Origin: Cytophagales bacterium | Lineage (GTDB): Bacteria > Bacteroidota > Bacteroidia > Cytophagales > Cyclobacteriaceae | Reading direction: 5' to 3' | Assembly (NCBI GenBank): GCA_017303795.1 | Contig: JAFLBR010000004.1 | Span: forward strand, 124,001 to 188,000 | DNA length: 64,000 nt | Part shown: positions 27,153 through 36,454 of the stretch, piece by piece | How the letters are laid out: the number at the start of each line of letters is the position of its first letter | How positions within the stretch are numbered: position 1 is the first letter of the stretch | Program-made: the position numbers and the translations under genes | Notes under the pieces: model-generated | What the model saw: only the letters and a program-made list of their open reading frames with translations | The model's database searches: none | What the model was told of the DNA's origin: nothing

Positions 27153-29396
27153 CTATTCGTTCATCAGGTTTTGTAAAAACTGTTCGTCAAGCGGATGCGC
27201 GGTTCTACCTTTTTGAATGGGCGAAGTTGGCGATGCGGGCACAATCTGCCAGAAAATTTTTCGCAGTGTAAGCCAGGCTTTCTTTTGTTCATCTGCTTGT
27301 ACGGTGCCTTCGGTTATTGATTTAAGTAATGATAAACCTTCCAGGTATTTTCCGGGTTGCTCCAACACAACCGTAGCCAGTTCTGTACCGGCACTTGTCA
27401 GAATTTTTTTCTGAGCCTCTGTTGGCGCAGTATTGCTTTCTAAAAGTTGTTCCAGAATTTGTTGCGCCTGTCGAATGGCCGGATAAGATTCCTCAGCAAG
27501 CTTGCGCGTGTTGGTTGTGGCCGAATTGATTTCGGTTAAATCGCCACTCAGACGTTTCTCTTCTTTTAACGGTGGCGGTTCAAACCCCGTGCGATGCACA
27601 TAAATGCGCGAATCGTTGCTGATCTCTTTCAAAAGTTTTAGTGCCGTGTATTGATGAGGTAAAGATTTTTCGGGTTCATACAAACGCAGGTAGAGTTCCG
27701 CATCCCACATTACAGTTAGAGCCGCTTTCAGTTTAGTGCGCATAGATTCTATGAAGAACGTAGCCACTTCGCCATCATCGTGCTGATGTGCAAATGCCGC
27801 CAACGGGTCTTTCTCTTCTTCACCATTTTGTTCGTGATTATGATTATGGGGAACTGCTGCTTTCTTTTGATCAACCAGATTATGTTCGTTCTCGGTATCA
27901 TGTTGATGACCGAAACGTTTAACGGTTTCTTCTGCTGTTTCGTTATCATGATCGTCTTCTAGTGAAATAGCCCCACCGCCAATCTGATCTTCAAACTCCT
28001 CGCCCATAAACTGGCCATAGCGTAAACGCAGTACTTTCTGATCGTAACCCAACTCGTTGCTGGTCGATTTAAATTGCTGTATTGAAATCTTTTTCTTCGC
28101 TTTCAACAACTTCTCTGTATCGATAATAATCTGGCGCTGACTGCGGAAATACTCAGGCATTAGATCAACACCCAGTCCATCTTCATCAACAGTCTCATAC
28201 TGTGTGGTGTCCTGAATGGCTATAAAAAATGTTTCGGTGCGATTGTAATTTGACGTTGGCTGCTGATTGTCGCGCGCCTCCACATAAAAATATAATTCAT
28301 CGCCTGGCTCCAGACCCAACGTGCGCAGGTTCATGGTCAGGTTTGCATCAACCTGTTTCCCCGAAATAGCTTGTGGTGAACTGAAGCGTAGTTTTTCTTC
28401 GCGGAACTTTACCGACTCACCGCTGCCTTTACTCACTGTGGCAATAATCTGCGCATCGGTTAATCCATAATCATCGCGCAAGTTTGTTTTTACAGGCACG
28501 CTCCACGAATCTGTTTGTTTCAATCTGGTGAATTGCTCCAGATTTGTAATTTCAATTTGTGGGGCCTGATCTTTTATAACTTCAATCTTAAAGAAATCAG
28601 AGTAAACCGTTTTACCCAATGTGTTCCACGCCAGTTGATAAAATCCAGCTTCAATAATATTTTTTTGTGTGATATAAACTCCACCCTGCTCCTTTAACGC
28701 AATAGAATCGCGACCAGAAAAAACCAACCATGCCTGTACTGCGGTAGAAAACTTTGCGCTCCACACCACTTTACTGTTTTGCTGTACATTCAGATTTGCA
28801 TCTTCAGCCTTACGGGATGCAAGACCCGTGTAGGAGGGAGGAGTTATGGTTACCTGTAACGAGTTAAGTCTAGCGGCTTGCGGATCAGCAGCTGTTGCTT
28901 GAACCTGATTAACCAACTCTTCAGTTTCTTTTTTTGATGCCGACTGAAACGCCATAAGTAAAGCACTGATCGCAACACTACCTAACAACGTGAGTGAAGC
29001 AATGCGCAATTGATGGGGTAATTTTATTTCAGGATAAATTAACTGCAATTGATTTTGAACACGAGACAACTGAATTTTTTGAATTAAGCTTAATGTCGAT
29101 TCATCTGCCAGCAACAAATCGGCACTGGCCTGAAGCTGCGGGTACCGGTTGTTGAGGTGGTGAATCAAAAAGGGGGCCGCAGGTGAAAGTACTTTTGTTC
29201 GCATCAACGACAGAAGAGCGGCAAACGCTGTCCCTAAAATGACTCCAATTGCTCGCCCAATTGTATCGGTAGCAATCCAGTCTGTTATGGCCCATACCAA
29301 TAACCCAGCGGCAAGCGCAATCAGCAATACCTCCACGCTGCGCATAATTGTATAGCGTGTGCTTAGTTTTTTCAGCAAAGGCGATTGCGTACTCAT
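27153..29396 (-). CDS. DUF4175 family membrane protein with histidine-rich acidic linker
   Basis: A 747-residue protein. Three membrane helices lie in the first 150 residues (VLLIALAAGLLVWAITDWI, then AIGVILGTAFAALLSLM and LTLLGSVAISALLMAF). A long periplasmic region with beta-rich repeats follows, then a helical C-terminus. A segment rich in His, Glu and Asp (HQHDTENEHN, HNHNHEQNGEEE, AFAHQHDDGE) sits about two thirds along and could bind metal. DUF4175 is a fixed member of MoxR/Bat clusters. The start overlaps the BatA stop by 4 bases (ATGA). Confidence 0.83.
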   Translation of the reverse strand: MSTQSPLLKKLSTRYTIMRSVEVLLIALAAGLLVWAITDWIATDTIGRAIGVILGTAFAALLSLMRTKVLSPAAPFLIHHLNNRYPQLQASADLLLADESTLSLIQKIQLSRVQNQLQLIYPEIKLPHQLRIASLTLLGSVAISALLMAFQSASKKETEELVNQVQATAADPQAARLNSLQVTITPPSYTGLASRKAEDANLNVQQNSKVVWSAKFSTAVQAWLVFSGRDSIALKEQGGVYITQKNIIEAGFYQLAWNTLGKTVYSDFFKIEVIKDQAPQIEITNLEQFTRLKQTDSWSVPVKTNLRDDYGLTDAQIIATVSKGSGESVKFREEKLRFSSPQAISGKQVDANLTMNLRTLGLEPGDELYFYVEARDNQQPTSNYNRTETFFIAIQDTTQYETVDEDGLGVDLMPEYFRSQRQIIIDTEKLLKAKKKISIQQFKSTSNELGYDQKVLRLRYGQFMGEEFEDQIGGGAISLEDDHDNETAEETVKRFGHQHDTENEHNLVDQKKAAVPHNHNHEQNGEEEKDPLAAFAHQHDDGEVATFFIESMRTKLKAALTVMWDAELYLRLYEPEKSLPHQYTALKLLKEISNDSRIYVHRTGFEPPPLKEEKRLSGDLTEINSATTNTRKLAEESYPAIRQAQQILEQLLESNTAPTEAQKKILTSAGTELATVVLEQPGKYLEGLSLLKSITEGTVQADEQKKAWLTLRKIFWQIVPASPTSPIQKGRTAHPLDEQFLQNLMNE

Positions 29397-30574
29397 TGTT
29401 TTCTCACAAATGCAAGTAAACGCTCTGCGGCAAGCGTAAGTAAAAACAAAATCAATAGCGGAACATTAAACTCGGCATTTACAATTGCAGCTGTTTTTAC
29501 TTCTGCTTTTTTGAAAAACGCTTCGGGTAAGGTTCGGTTATCTAATGTTGAAATTTTTTTATCAGCAACAACATTATTTGTAATCAACTTTGCCAGTTGG
29601 ATGGTGAAATCATTTTGAAGCGCGGCATCTACGCTTAGTCGTTGCGTTAATTGCCATTGATTTACAGTTTGCTGTTGCAGCAACTGATTGGATTGCGTGA
29701 GATCTGTTGAAATAATCTTTGCAGATGTTTTTGGCTTCGCTTCCGCTGAAAGCCACATCAACCAATCGGTATTGGGTTGTAATGCTGATTGCAGTTCTAT
29801 AGAAACCGGCAACTGCGCTGCAATAGATTTTAATGCAGCCGTAACGATGCGTGCATCTTGCTCAAAATTTTTATCGGCCACCAGGCTTACGCGAATAGGG
29901 TTTACCGGTTGCACCGAATCAGGAAACACACTTAGCGTATCGGTTATAAAATGTGTTCGGTTTGCAAATGAGTATAGCGTTCGCTGAAATTTGTTTCCTG
30001 ATTTCTCAACAGTATATAAGGTGGTTTTCCGTTCCAAAGGCTCAAACACATGCCAGTCGATGTGTGGCCCCAGCGGTTGCGATTCACCTATAAACTCCGT
30101 CAACAATCCGGTTGATAACAGCACAGCATGTTGCAGATGTTGCGTGTGTAATTGATCAATCAACTGCCAGTTATTTTTTGACGAGGACTCTTGATTCCGA
30201 TCTTTTTTTGGAAAGTTTGATTCCAGCCATCGCCATTCATAACCTTTGTCGGTAAGGCTATCGGCCAAAGCCATTGCTCGGGTGTTTTGCAAAAGATCAT
30301 GATCTACTACAACCCACAATTGCCGGTCGGCATTTTTCCAGAACAAACCTGCCAGCAGCAACACAAATAATATTATCAACAACGATCGCACGGCAAGCAG
30401 CAAGAGTTCATTTAGTTTTATTCCGCGAAACTGTTGCGAGGTTGTTTCACGCAAGTGGCGCAGACTACCAACCGGAACCACGCGGCCTTCTTTACGACTA
30501 AGCAAATGAATGGCTATTGGCAACGCAAGTGCCAACAAACCCCAAAGCCAGACCGATTGTGTTAGTTGCATCAT
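29393..30574 (-). CDS. BatA-type (aerotolerance) membrane protein
   Basis: A 393-residue protein with the BatA N-terminal motif: helix VWLWGLLALALPIAIHLLS, then a cytoplasmic RKEGRVVPVGSLRHLRETT and a second helix (LIILFVLLLAGLFW). A large soluble region of weak similarity to VWA-like domains follows, and a last helix (LLILFLLTLAAERLL). The Bat proteins were tied to oxygen tolerance in Bacteroides; that role is family knowledge, not visible here. It overlaps both flanking genes by 4 bases (ATGA), so translation is coupled along the operon. Confidence 0.83.
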   Translation of the reverse strand: MMQLTQSVWLWGLLALALPIAIHLLSRKEGRVVPVGSLRHLRETTSQQFRGIKLNELLLLAVRSLLIILFVLLLAGLFWKNADRQLWVVVDHDLLQNTRAMALADSLTDKGYEWRWLESNFPKKDRNQESSSKNNWQLIDQLHTQHLQHAVLLSTGLLTEFIGESQPLGPHIDWHVFEPLERKTTLYTVEKSGNKFQRTLYSFANRTHFITDTLSVFPDSVQPVNPIRVSLVADKNFEQDARIVTAALKSIAAQLPVSIELQSALQPNTDWLMWLSAEAKPKTSAKIISTDLTQSNQLLQQQTVNQWQLTQRLSVDAALQNDFTIQLAKLITNNVVADKKISTLDNRTLPEAFFKKAEVKTAAIVNAEFNVPLLILFLLTLAAERLLAFVRKQ

Positions 30575-31470
30575 CGCACCAAACGCTTACGGGTTACTAA
30601 AAAATCGCGCAGTACTTTTTCTGCACCTTCTTCCATATTCACCACGTGGTAGCTGATTTGCTTTTCCAACATCCACGCGCGGGTTTGCTGTAACCATTCC
30701 GCTACGCGGGCTGTGTATTCCTTTCGTTGTACCTGTGTATTAACCTTTGTGCGGATTTTTGTTTCAAGGTCTTCAAACGTGAGCGACTCGTCATAGGCAA
30801 GTTCTTGTTCTTGCTGGCCCATCAGGTGAAACACTACTACTTCGTTGCGCGGTGTTTTTAAACGCGAGATAAAGCGAAGCAGATCGCCAGCCTCATCATA
30901 CATATCAGTAAAGAATGCAATCATTTCTTTACCATGATGATCAAACAATTGTTCTTCGCTGCCGGAGTTTTCCCAGCGGCCTTCGCTTTGTACCTGAATC
31001 AACTCCACCAGAAAGCGCATAAACTGTTGCTGTTCAAATCGCGGAAGCAGCGCTTTAATCTGTTTATCGTTAACCGCAAACAAACCAAATGTATCGCTTT
31101 GCTTGCGCGCCAGATAAGCCAAGGCCGCAATCATTACTTTGGCATGTTGAAGTTTTGATAACCCTTGTTCGGCATAGGCCATTGAGCGGCTGGCATCCAA
31201 CATAAACTTTACCGTGATGTTGGTTTCAATCTCAGCTTCTTTAATGTAATAGCGTTCACTTCGCGCAAACATTTTCCAATCTAATTGCCGCAGATCATCG
31301 CCCGGTTGGTAATTACGATATTGATTAAACTCCTGCCCCGCACCCACCGACTGGCTTTTGTTGCTGCCACTCATAAACCCTTCTACAATTACACGCGCCA
31401 CTAACTCCAACCCACTAACCGTGTTGAGCACAGATGGATTGAGAAGTTCTTTTATGCGCGCATCAATCAT
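30571..31470 (-). CDS. DUF58 protein with VWA-like domain
   Basis: A 299-residue cytoplasmic protein. The DUF58 signature YQPGDDLRQLDWKMFAR (54-70) is followed by a VWA MIDAS motif, DASRS (92-96), so it can coordinate a metal. DUF58 proteins act next to MoxR AAA ATPases, probably as adaptors in membrane-protein or metal-centre assembly. It begins 3 bases after the MoxR stop and overlaps the BatA start by 4 bases. Confidence 0.9.
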   Translation of the reverse strand: MIDARIKELLNPSVLNTVSGLELVARVIVEGFMSGSNKSQSVGAGQEFNQYRNYQPGDDLRQLDWKMFARSERYYIKEAEIETNITVKFMLDASRSMAYAEQGLSKLQHAKVMIAALAYLARKQSDTFGLFAVNDKQIKALLPRFEQQQFMRFLVELIQVQSEGRWENSGSEEQLFDHHGKEMIAFFTDMYDEAGDLLRFISRLKTPRNEVVVFHLMGQQEQELAYDESLTFEDLETKIRTKVNTQVQRKEYTARVAEWLQQTRAWMLEKQISYHVVNMEEGAEKVLRDFLVTRKRLVR

Positions 31471-31473
31471 GGC

Positions 31474-32481
31474 TTATTGAATTTTCTCGGCTGTAATTGT
31501 TTCGAGTAAATGTTTTGTCACTTCATCGGAAGTAATGCCTTCGGCTTCGGCTTTAAAGTTTACCAACACGCGATGGCGCAACACGGGGTAGGCCACATGT
31601 TTAATATCTTCCTGAGTTACGGCCAGTCTTCCTTGCAATAACGCCCGAGCTTTTGCCGTAAGAATCATAGCCTGGCCTGCGCGTGGCCCCGCACCCCAAC
31701 GCACCCAATCGCGTACATATTTTACCGATGTTTCTTTGGGTCGCGTAGCACGAACCAATTCACTCACCCAACCAATTAAAGCAGCATTGATGTGTACATC
31801 GCGTACAATTTTTTGTGCTTCCAGAATTTGTTTGCCTTCCATTGCCTTTTCAATGGCAGCACCTTTGCGACCGGTAGTGCCAGCTAAAATGGCACGCTCT
31901 TCTTCGGCAGTCGGGTAACTTACTTTTATGAATAAGAGAAAGCGATCGAGTTGTGCTTCAGGCAATGGAAACGTTCCGGCTTGTTCAATTGGGTTTTGTG
32001 TAGCGAGAATAAAGAAAGGTCTTTCAAGCGGATAGGTAATACCGCCATAGGTAACTTCAAACTCCTGCATGGCTTCGAGCAAAGCCGATTGTGTTTTAGG
32101 CGAAGTGCGGTTTATCTCATCGGCCAGAATAATGTTGGCGAAGATAGGGCCTTTGTTGAATTTGAAAACGCGTTTGCCTGTGCCGTGATCTTCTTCCAGA
32201 ATTTCAGTACCGATAATATCGGTTGGCATTAGATCGGGCGTAAACTGAATGCGCTTAAACTTCAGATCAATGGCTTCTGATAGCGACCGGATCATTAATG
32301 TTTTTGCAAGGCCGGGCACGCCTTCCAGCAAGCCGTGGCCACCTGCTAAAAATGTAATCAACAATTGATCGATGATTTCCTCCTGCCCCACAATAGTTTT
32401 GTGAATCTCTTTTTTCAGTCGGGCGAGACCGGCAATAATTTCCGTAACTGATTTTTCGGCTGTGCTTAATTCTGTGTTCAT
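31474..32481 (-). CDS. MoxR-family AAA+ ATPase
   Basis: A 335-residue AAA+ ATPase. Walker A is GVPGLAKT (54-61), Walker B ILADEINRT, the sensor ILATQNPIEQAGTFPLPEAQ, and the C-terminal lid KAEAEGITSDEVTKHLLE. MoxR proteins are chaperone-like ATPases whose partners are VWA-domain proteins such as the downstream DUF58 product. The gene is second in the six-gene operon, 6 bases after DUF4159. Confidence 0.95.
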   Translation of the reverse strand: MNTELSTAEKSVTEIIAGLARLKKEIHKTIVGQEEIIDQLLITFLAGGHGLLEGVPGLAKTLMIRSLSEAIDLKFKRIQFTPDLMPTDIIGTEILEEDHGTGKRVFKFNKGPIFANIILADEINRTSPKTQSALLEAMQEFEVTYGGITYPLERPFFILATQNPIEQAGTFPLPEAQLDRFLLFIKVSYPTAEEERAILAGTTGRKGAAIEKAMEGKQILEAQKIVRDVHINAALIGWVSELVRATRPKETSVKYVRDWVRWGAGPRAGQAMILTAKARALLQGRLAVTQEDIKHVAYPVLRHRVLVNFKAEAEGITSDEVTKHLLETITAEKIQ

Positions 32482-32487
32482 CTTGTC

Positions 32488-33117
32488 TTAGCTCGTTAAC
32501 GCGTACATAATAATGTTTACACTAAAGCGTGTATTGTCTATTTTATAAAACCGTTTGTTGCGGAAATCGTAATCCCACTCGCAACCATAATCTTTGTTGC
32601 TATACAACACCCCGATTCTGTTTTTCACTTCTATGGCTTTCAGGTAATCGTGCACAATGTCATCGCCCCAGCCATTTAGTTCTTGTGCAGTAGTGGGCGG
32701 CCCATCGAACTTAAAGAATGAAGAATAGAGTACGTGGTTGTTGGGAATTTTCTTTAATGCACCCGCACCAAACGTACGCTCCATTTCTGTTTCGAATGAT
32801 TTGGCAAACAGACCATCAATATCGTGGTTGCAATCATCTACAAATACAAAGCCGCCATTGTCGATATACTTCTTAAAGTTTTCGCGCTCTTGCACGGTAA
32901 ACTCTACCAGTTTATGGCCGCTGAGGTAACAGAACGGGCATCGGAAAATTTCATCGCTGGAAAGCGATACAATGTTTTCGTTGGTGTCAATTTTTAGCGT
33001 GGTGTATTCGATAAGCGAGTTGAGCACGTTAACAGGCATGCGCTGGTCCACATCCCAATCGCCCGACTCGTATTGCAGCCGTGTAAAGAAGAACTTATTG
33101 CCAATGCCCGGTTTCAT
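32488..33117 (-). CDS. DUF4159 family protein, first gene of the MoxR operon
   Basis: A 209-residue soluble protein of the DUF4159 family. The motifs FFFTRLQYESGDWDVD, CPFCYLSGH, GGFVFVDDCNHD and the C-terminal YALTS are recognisable. A CxxC (CPFC) and two His residues could bind metal. No signal peptide is visible. ATG 33117 is preferred to a TTG three codons upstream. It leads the operon with MoxR, DUF58, BatA, DUF4175 and the terminal membrane protein. Confidence 0.85.
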   Translation of the reverse strand: MKPGIGNKFFFTRLQYESGDWDVDQRMPVNVLNSLIEYTTLKIDTNENIVSLSSDEIFRCPFCYLSGHKLVEFTVQERENFKKYIDNGGFVFVDDCNHDIDGLFAKSFETEMERTFGAGALKKIPNNHVLYSSFFKFDGPPTTAQELNGWGDDIVHDYLKAIEVKNRIGVLYSNKDYGCEWDYDFRNKRFYKIDNTRFSVNIIMYALTS

Positions 33118-33214
33118 AAATCTCAACCTGCAATTTTGGATTTTAAACGCTCAGATAATTACTCGGGGCCGACATTTATATAAGCGGAAAAAAGGAGTTG
33201 TTCTATAAAAAAGA

Positions 33215-33242
33215 AAAACCCCGAAATCGGTTCCGGGGTTTT
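33215..33242 (-). terminator. Terminator after the TldD/TldE cluster
   Basis: AAAACCCCG (33215-33223) pairs with CGGGGTTTT (33234-33242). On the minus strand the stem is followed by a T-rich run, so it ends the cluster that finishes at 33305 and insulates the MoxR operon, which lies downstream on the same strand. Confidence 0.8.
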
Positions 33243-33252
33243 GAATGGCGTT

Positions 33253-33301
33253 TTAACCACACAGGCACATAGATCAAATACCTATGTTTCTATGTGGTTA
33301 A
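33253..33301. repeat. Imperfect cruciform next to the TldE stop
   Basis: TTAACCACA (33253-33261) pairs with TGTGGTTAA (33293-33301); inside, CATAG (33268-33272) pairs with CTATG (33282-33286). The right arm CTATGTGGTTAA is repeated exactly at 18231-18242. Confidence 0.6.
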
Positions 33302-33304
33302 GTA

Positions 33305-34639
33305 TTAGACCGCATCTGACAAACTCGAGAATGTAAAATCTCTCACCTTAAGCGGAGGCAACAGGTAGTTCTGGTTTGATTCCACACTAACCGTGCGTTC
33401 AACTTTACCCAACTCTTCCAGGTTGTTGAGCATGATAATCGGGCTCTCATTAAAGCGGAAGTTTTTAATCGGAAATTGAATTTTTCCATTCTCGATGTAG
33501 AAAGTACCATCGCGGGTAAGGCCGGTTAATAATAAACTTTGCGGATCAACATCGCGGATGTACCACAGGCGTGTTACCAACACACCCTTCTTCGTGCTCG
33601 CAATTAATTCTTCCAACGATTTTGTTCCGCCTTCCATAATGGCAGCATCGGGGCCGGGTACAGCTTTCACGCCTTTTTTCTCAGCCCAATACCTTGAGTA
33701 AGAAAGATTCTTAATCACACCTTTTTCAATCCACGAAATTTTTTCCTGCGGGCGGCCATCACCATTCCACGTGCTGGTAGGCAATTCGGGATTAAGCGGA
33801 TCGGAATAAATATTTACGCGTTCATCCACCAGCTTTTCGCCTTGGCGCGTTCCACCACCGGCTTTGCTTAAAAAGCTGCGGCCTTCATCGGCTTGGCGTG
33901 CATCTAATCTGAAAAAGATGTTCTCTAATAAAACTGCTACTGCGGCAGGTTCAAGAATTACCGTGTACTTACCTGGTTCAATAGCACGCGCTTTTACCGA
34001 TTTAACTGCTTTCTCAGTAGCAATCTGCGTAGCCTTCTTCGCATCAAGTTTAGCAATATCGTTATAGCCGCGCGTGGCATATCCAGAACCGGTACCATCT
34101 TTTGTGCGCACGGTAACTGAAAAATTTGTGTTGGTAGAGGTATTGTAGGCAAATAATCCTTTGCTGTTCATCATAGCAGCAAAACCAGTATTGTCTTCGA
34201 GGAAACCGGCAGCCTCTGCTCCGGCATCTTTGGCTACTTTAATACTTTGTTCTACCAAATCCGATCTTAGTTTTGGTGTAATGGCCGCTGTAGCGGGAAC
34301 ATACATTTTAGATTCAGCAAAAGTTTGTGGGCCCAGAAACGGAACGTACTCCGGATTTTCAGGAGCGAGTCTTGCCAACTCTTCCGAACGCTCTACAACT
34401 TTCTTCAGGGAAGCATCATCAAACTCGTTAATAGTAGCCACGCCTAACTTCTTACCAAACGCAGAAGCTACTGCCAGCTGATGTTGGCTAATTCTTCCGC
34501 TTGTACTTACGGCATTGCGTGCGTAGCGAATGTTTCCGCTGTCGTTACCATTCAGGTTTACTTCGCATTCGTCTGCCTTTGAATAGCTCAGCACTTTCTT
34601 TAATAAAGCCTGGGCTTCGTCTTTACTCATGATGGGCAT
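33305..34639 (-). CDS. pmbA: TldE/PmbA family protein (first copy)
   Basis: A 444-residue TldE (PmbA)-type protein, the non-catalytic partner of TldD in a heterodimer that cleaves unfolded peptides. Motifs are DECEVNLNGNDSGNIRYARN near the start, GYATRGYNDIAKLDAKKA, PGKYTVILEPAAVAVLLEN and the C-terminal VRDFTFSSLSDAV, shared with the second copy. There is no HExxxH motif and no signal peptide. The start at 34639 lies one base after the upstream tldD stop and aligns with the paralogue's N-terminus. Confidence 0.9.
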   Translation of the reverse strand: MPIMSKDEAQALLKKVLSYSKADECEVNLNGNDSGNIRYARNAVSTSGRISQHQLAVASAFGKKLGVATINEFDDASLKKVVERSEELARLAPENPEYVPFLGPQTFAESKMYVPATAAITPKLRSDLVEQSIKVAKDAGAEAAGFLEDNTGFAAMMNSKGLFAYNTSTNTNFSVTVRTKDGTGSGYATRGYNDIAKLDAKKATQIATEKAVKSVKARAIEPGKYTVILEPAAVAVLLENIFFRLDARQADEGRSFLSKAGGGTRQGEKLVDERVNIYSDPLNPELPTSTWNGDGRPQEKISWIEKGVIKNLSYSRYWAEKKGVKAVPGPDAAIMEGGTKSLEELIASTKKGVLVTRLWYIRDVDPQSLLLTGLTRDGTFYIENGKIQFPIKNFRFNESPIIMLNNLEELGKVERTVSVESNQNYLLPPLKVRDFTFSSLSDAV

Positions 34640-34640
34640 A

Positions 34641-36278
34641 TTATCCTATGTTTCGTGCGGTGTTAATTACGTTTACTCCATTAAAGCGGGCCGTTGATGA
34701 CCCGTGCGATACAGCATTGCTCTGTGGCGGCTGACCTTTACCATCGCCAAAGGCACCACCCAAACGATAATCGCGCTCATCGGCAATAGCCGTGCATGAA
34801 TTCCAGAACTCCTGCGAGTTTGCCTGATAAGCCACATCTTTCAACATGCCGGCAATCTTTCCGTTTTTGATTTCATAAAACAACTGGCCACCAAACTGGA
34901 AGTTGTAGCGTTGCTGATCGATTGAGAAAGAACCATCGCCAATAATGTAAATGCCCTTCTCTACATCTTTAATCAGGTCGTTTACGCTCTTGCCATCTTT
35001 GCCTGGTTGCAACGATACGTTTGGCATGCGCTGAAATTGTACGCTGCCCCAGTTATCGGCATAGCAACAACCTTGCGAAGCGTTTAGTCCAAGTATATGC
35101 GCCTGGTCGCGGATGGTTTGATAGTTAACCAGAATACCATCTTTAATAATATCCCACTGGCCGCATTGTACGCCTTCATCATCGTACCCAACAGCACCCA
35201 ATGAACCCACTTGTGTTTTATCAGCAACAATGTTTACAATCTTGCTTCCATAGTTAAATTTCTTCGACTCCCATTTATCCAGAGTAAGGAAACTGGTTCC
35301 GGCAAAGTTGGCTTCGTAACCCAACACCCTGTCAAGCTCAGTCGGGTGGCCGGTTGATTCGTGAATGGTTAACCACAAGTGCGATGGATCAAGAATCAAA
35401 TCGTACTTACCTGCTTCTACCGATTTTGCTTTTAGCTTTTCTCCGGCTTGTGCTCCACCTGCTTTGGCATCTTCCAGCATATCGTAGCGGCCTTTGTAAA
35501 GTGTGGTTACACTTTGAATTTTATCTTGTGGCCGAACGTCTAAGTATTCGTAACCCATGCCCATAGGCGCACTTAGTGAATTACGCGTTTCAAATTTTCC
35601 GGTAGTGGCATCAATTTTAGTAATGAAGAATGCCGGCCAGATGCGATGAATATCCTGATCGATATACGAACCATCGGTGGAAGCAAAATATTTCTGTTCA
35701 TTAACCATGAACAACAATGAAGTAATGTAGTTGGCTCCGCTTTGCATGGCTGCGCTATTTACACCCAACAGCAAATCAACTTTTTCTTTCATCGGCACTT
35801 CAAACGCATTCTTTTGAATGGGGGCTTTCCAGCTTACTTCGCCATACCCTTTTTGTGGTGCAAGCCGAACCGGCTCAGTTAACAACCGCGAGTTTTCTTT
35901 TGCAATGGCTACGGCCAACTCCGCTGCTTTCGCGATGCTGTCGTTATCTGTTTTATCGGTTGCTGCAAAACCCCAGCTGCCATTGGCAATTACACGCACA
36001 CCCATGCCGTACGATTCGGTGTTGACAATGTTTTGCACTTTGTCTTCGCGCGTTACTACAAACTGATTGAGGTACCGGCCAATGCGTACATCGGTATAAG
36101 TAGCACCTTTGCTTCGTGCCGCATTAAGTGCGACATCGGCCATACGCTTTTTCAGCGTTACATCCACACGCTCCAGCGCCTTGGCCGGGTCGATTGGATT
36201 TCCGATTACCGGAATTGCGGGAATCATGGAGGCTGCTGCGCCCATGCCCGTGAGGTAAATAAAATCTCTTCTTTTCAA
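34641..36278 (-). CDS. tldD: TldD family metallopeptidase with Tat signal (copy 1, TTG start)
   Basis: A 545-residue TldD with a twin-arginine start (MKRRDFIYLTGMG followed by a hydrophobic stretch). The metal-binding HESTGH (His306, Glu307, His311, an HExxxH) sits in LTIHESTGHPTELDR, and a conserved C-terminal Cys lies in EFWNSC. It pairs with TldE copy 1 encoded one base downstream. The start codon is TTG (36276-36278). Ordinary TldD is cytoplasmic, so export by Tat would be unusual; it depends on the signal being functional. Confidence 0.9.
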   Translation of the reverse strand: MKRRDFIYLTGMGAAASMIPAIPVIGNPIDPAKALERVDVTLKKRMADVALNAARSKGATYTDVRIGRYLNQFVVTREDKVQNIVNTESYGMGVRVIANGSWGFAATDKTDNDSIAKAAELAVAIAKENSRLLTEPVRLAPQKGYGEVSWKAPIQKNAFEVPMKEKVDLLLGVNSAAMQSGANYITSLLFMVNEQKYFASTDGSYIDQDIHRIWPAFFITKIDATTGKFETRNSLSAPMGMGYEYLDVRPQDKIQSVTTLYKGRYDMLEDAKAGGAQAGEKLKAKSVEAGKYDLILDPSHLWLTIHESTGHPTELDRVLGYEANFAGTSFLTLDKWESKKFNYGSKIVNIVADKTQVGSLGAVGYDDEGVQCGQWDIIKDGILVNYQTIRDQAHILGLNASQGCCYADNWGSVQFQRMPNVSLQPGKDGKSVNDLIKDVEKGIYIIGDGSFSIDQQRYNFQFGGQLFYEIKNGKIAGMLKDVAYQANSQEFWNSCTAIADERDYRLGGAFGDGKGQPPQSNAVSHGSSTARFNGVNVINTARNIG

Positions 36279-36312
36279 TGGAGTAAGGATTTACGTGAAT
36301 CAGATTTTAATG

Positions 36313-36326
36313 ACGAGTTAACTCGT
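36313..36326. promoter_or_regulatory. 14-bp perfect palindrome upstream of tldD copy 1
   Basis: ACGAGTTAACTCGT is a perfect palindrome flanked by TTTTAA and TTAAAA, 35 bases before the TTG start of tldD copy 1. It may be a dimer-binding operator. No -7 box is obvious around it. Confidence 0.45.
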
Positions 36327-36398
36327 TAAAATGTTATACCCCAAATAGCGTATTTTGATGATCGGTTCAAAATGAATGTCCGGTTTTGAAGCATAAAA

Positions 36399-36426
36399 AA
36401 AACCGTCCTCAATTGAAGACGGTTTT
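36399..36426 (-). terminator. Terminator between TldE copy 2 and tldD copy 1
   Basis: AAAACCGTC (36399-36407) pairs with GACGGTTTT (36418-36426). On the minus strand the stem is followed by eight T residues. It ends the transcript carrying tldD copies 2 and 3 and TldE copy 2, splitting the cluster into two units. Confidence 0.85.
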
Positions 36427-36454
36427 GGATTTCTGCTTTTATGATTTCTGATGC

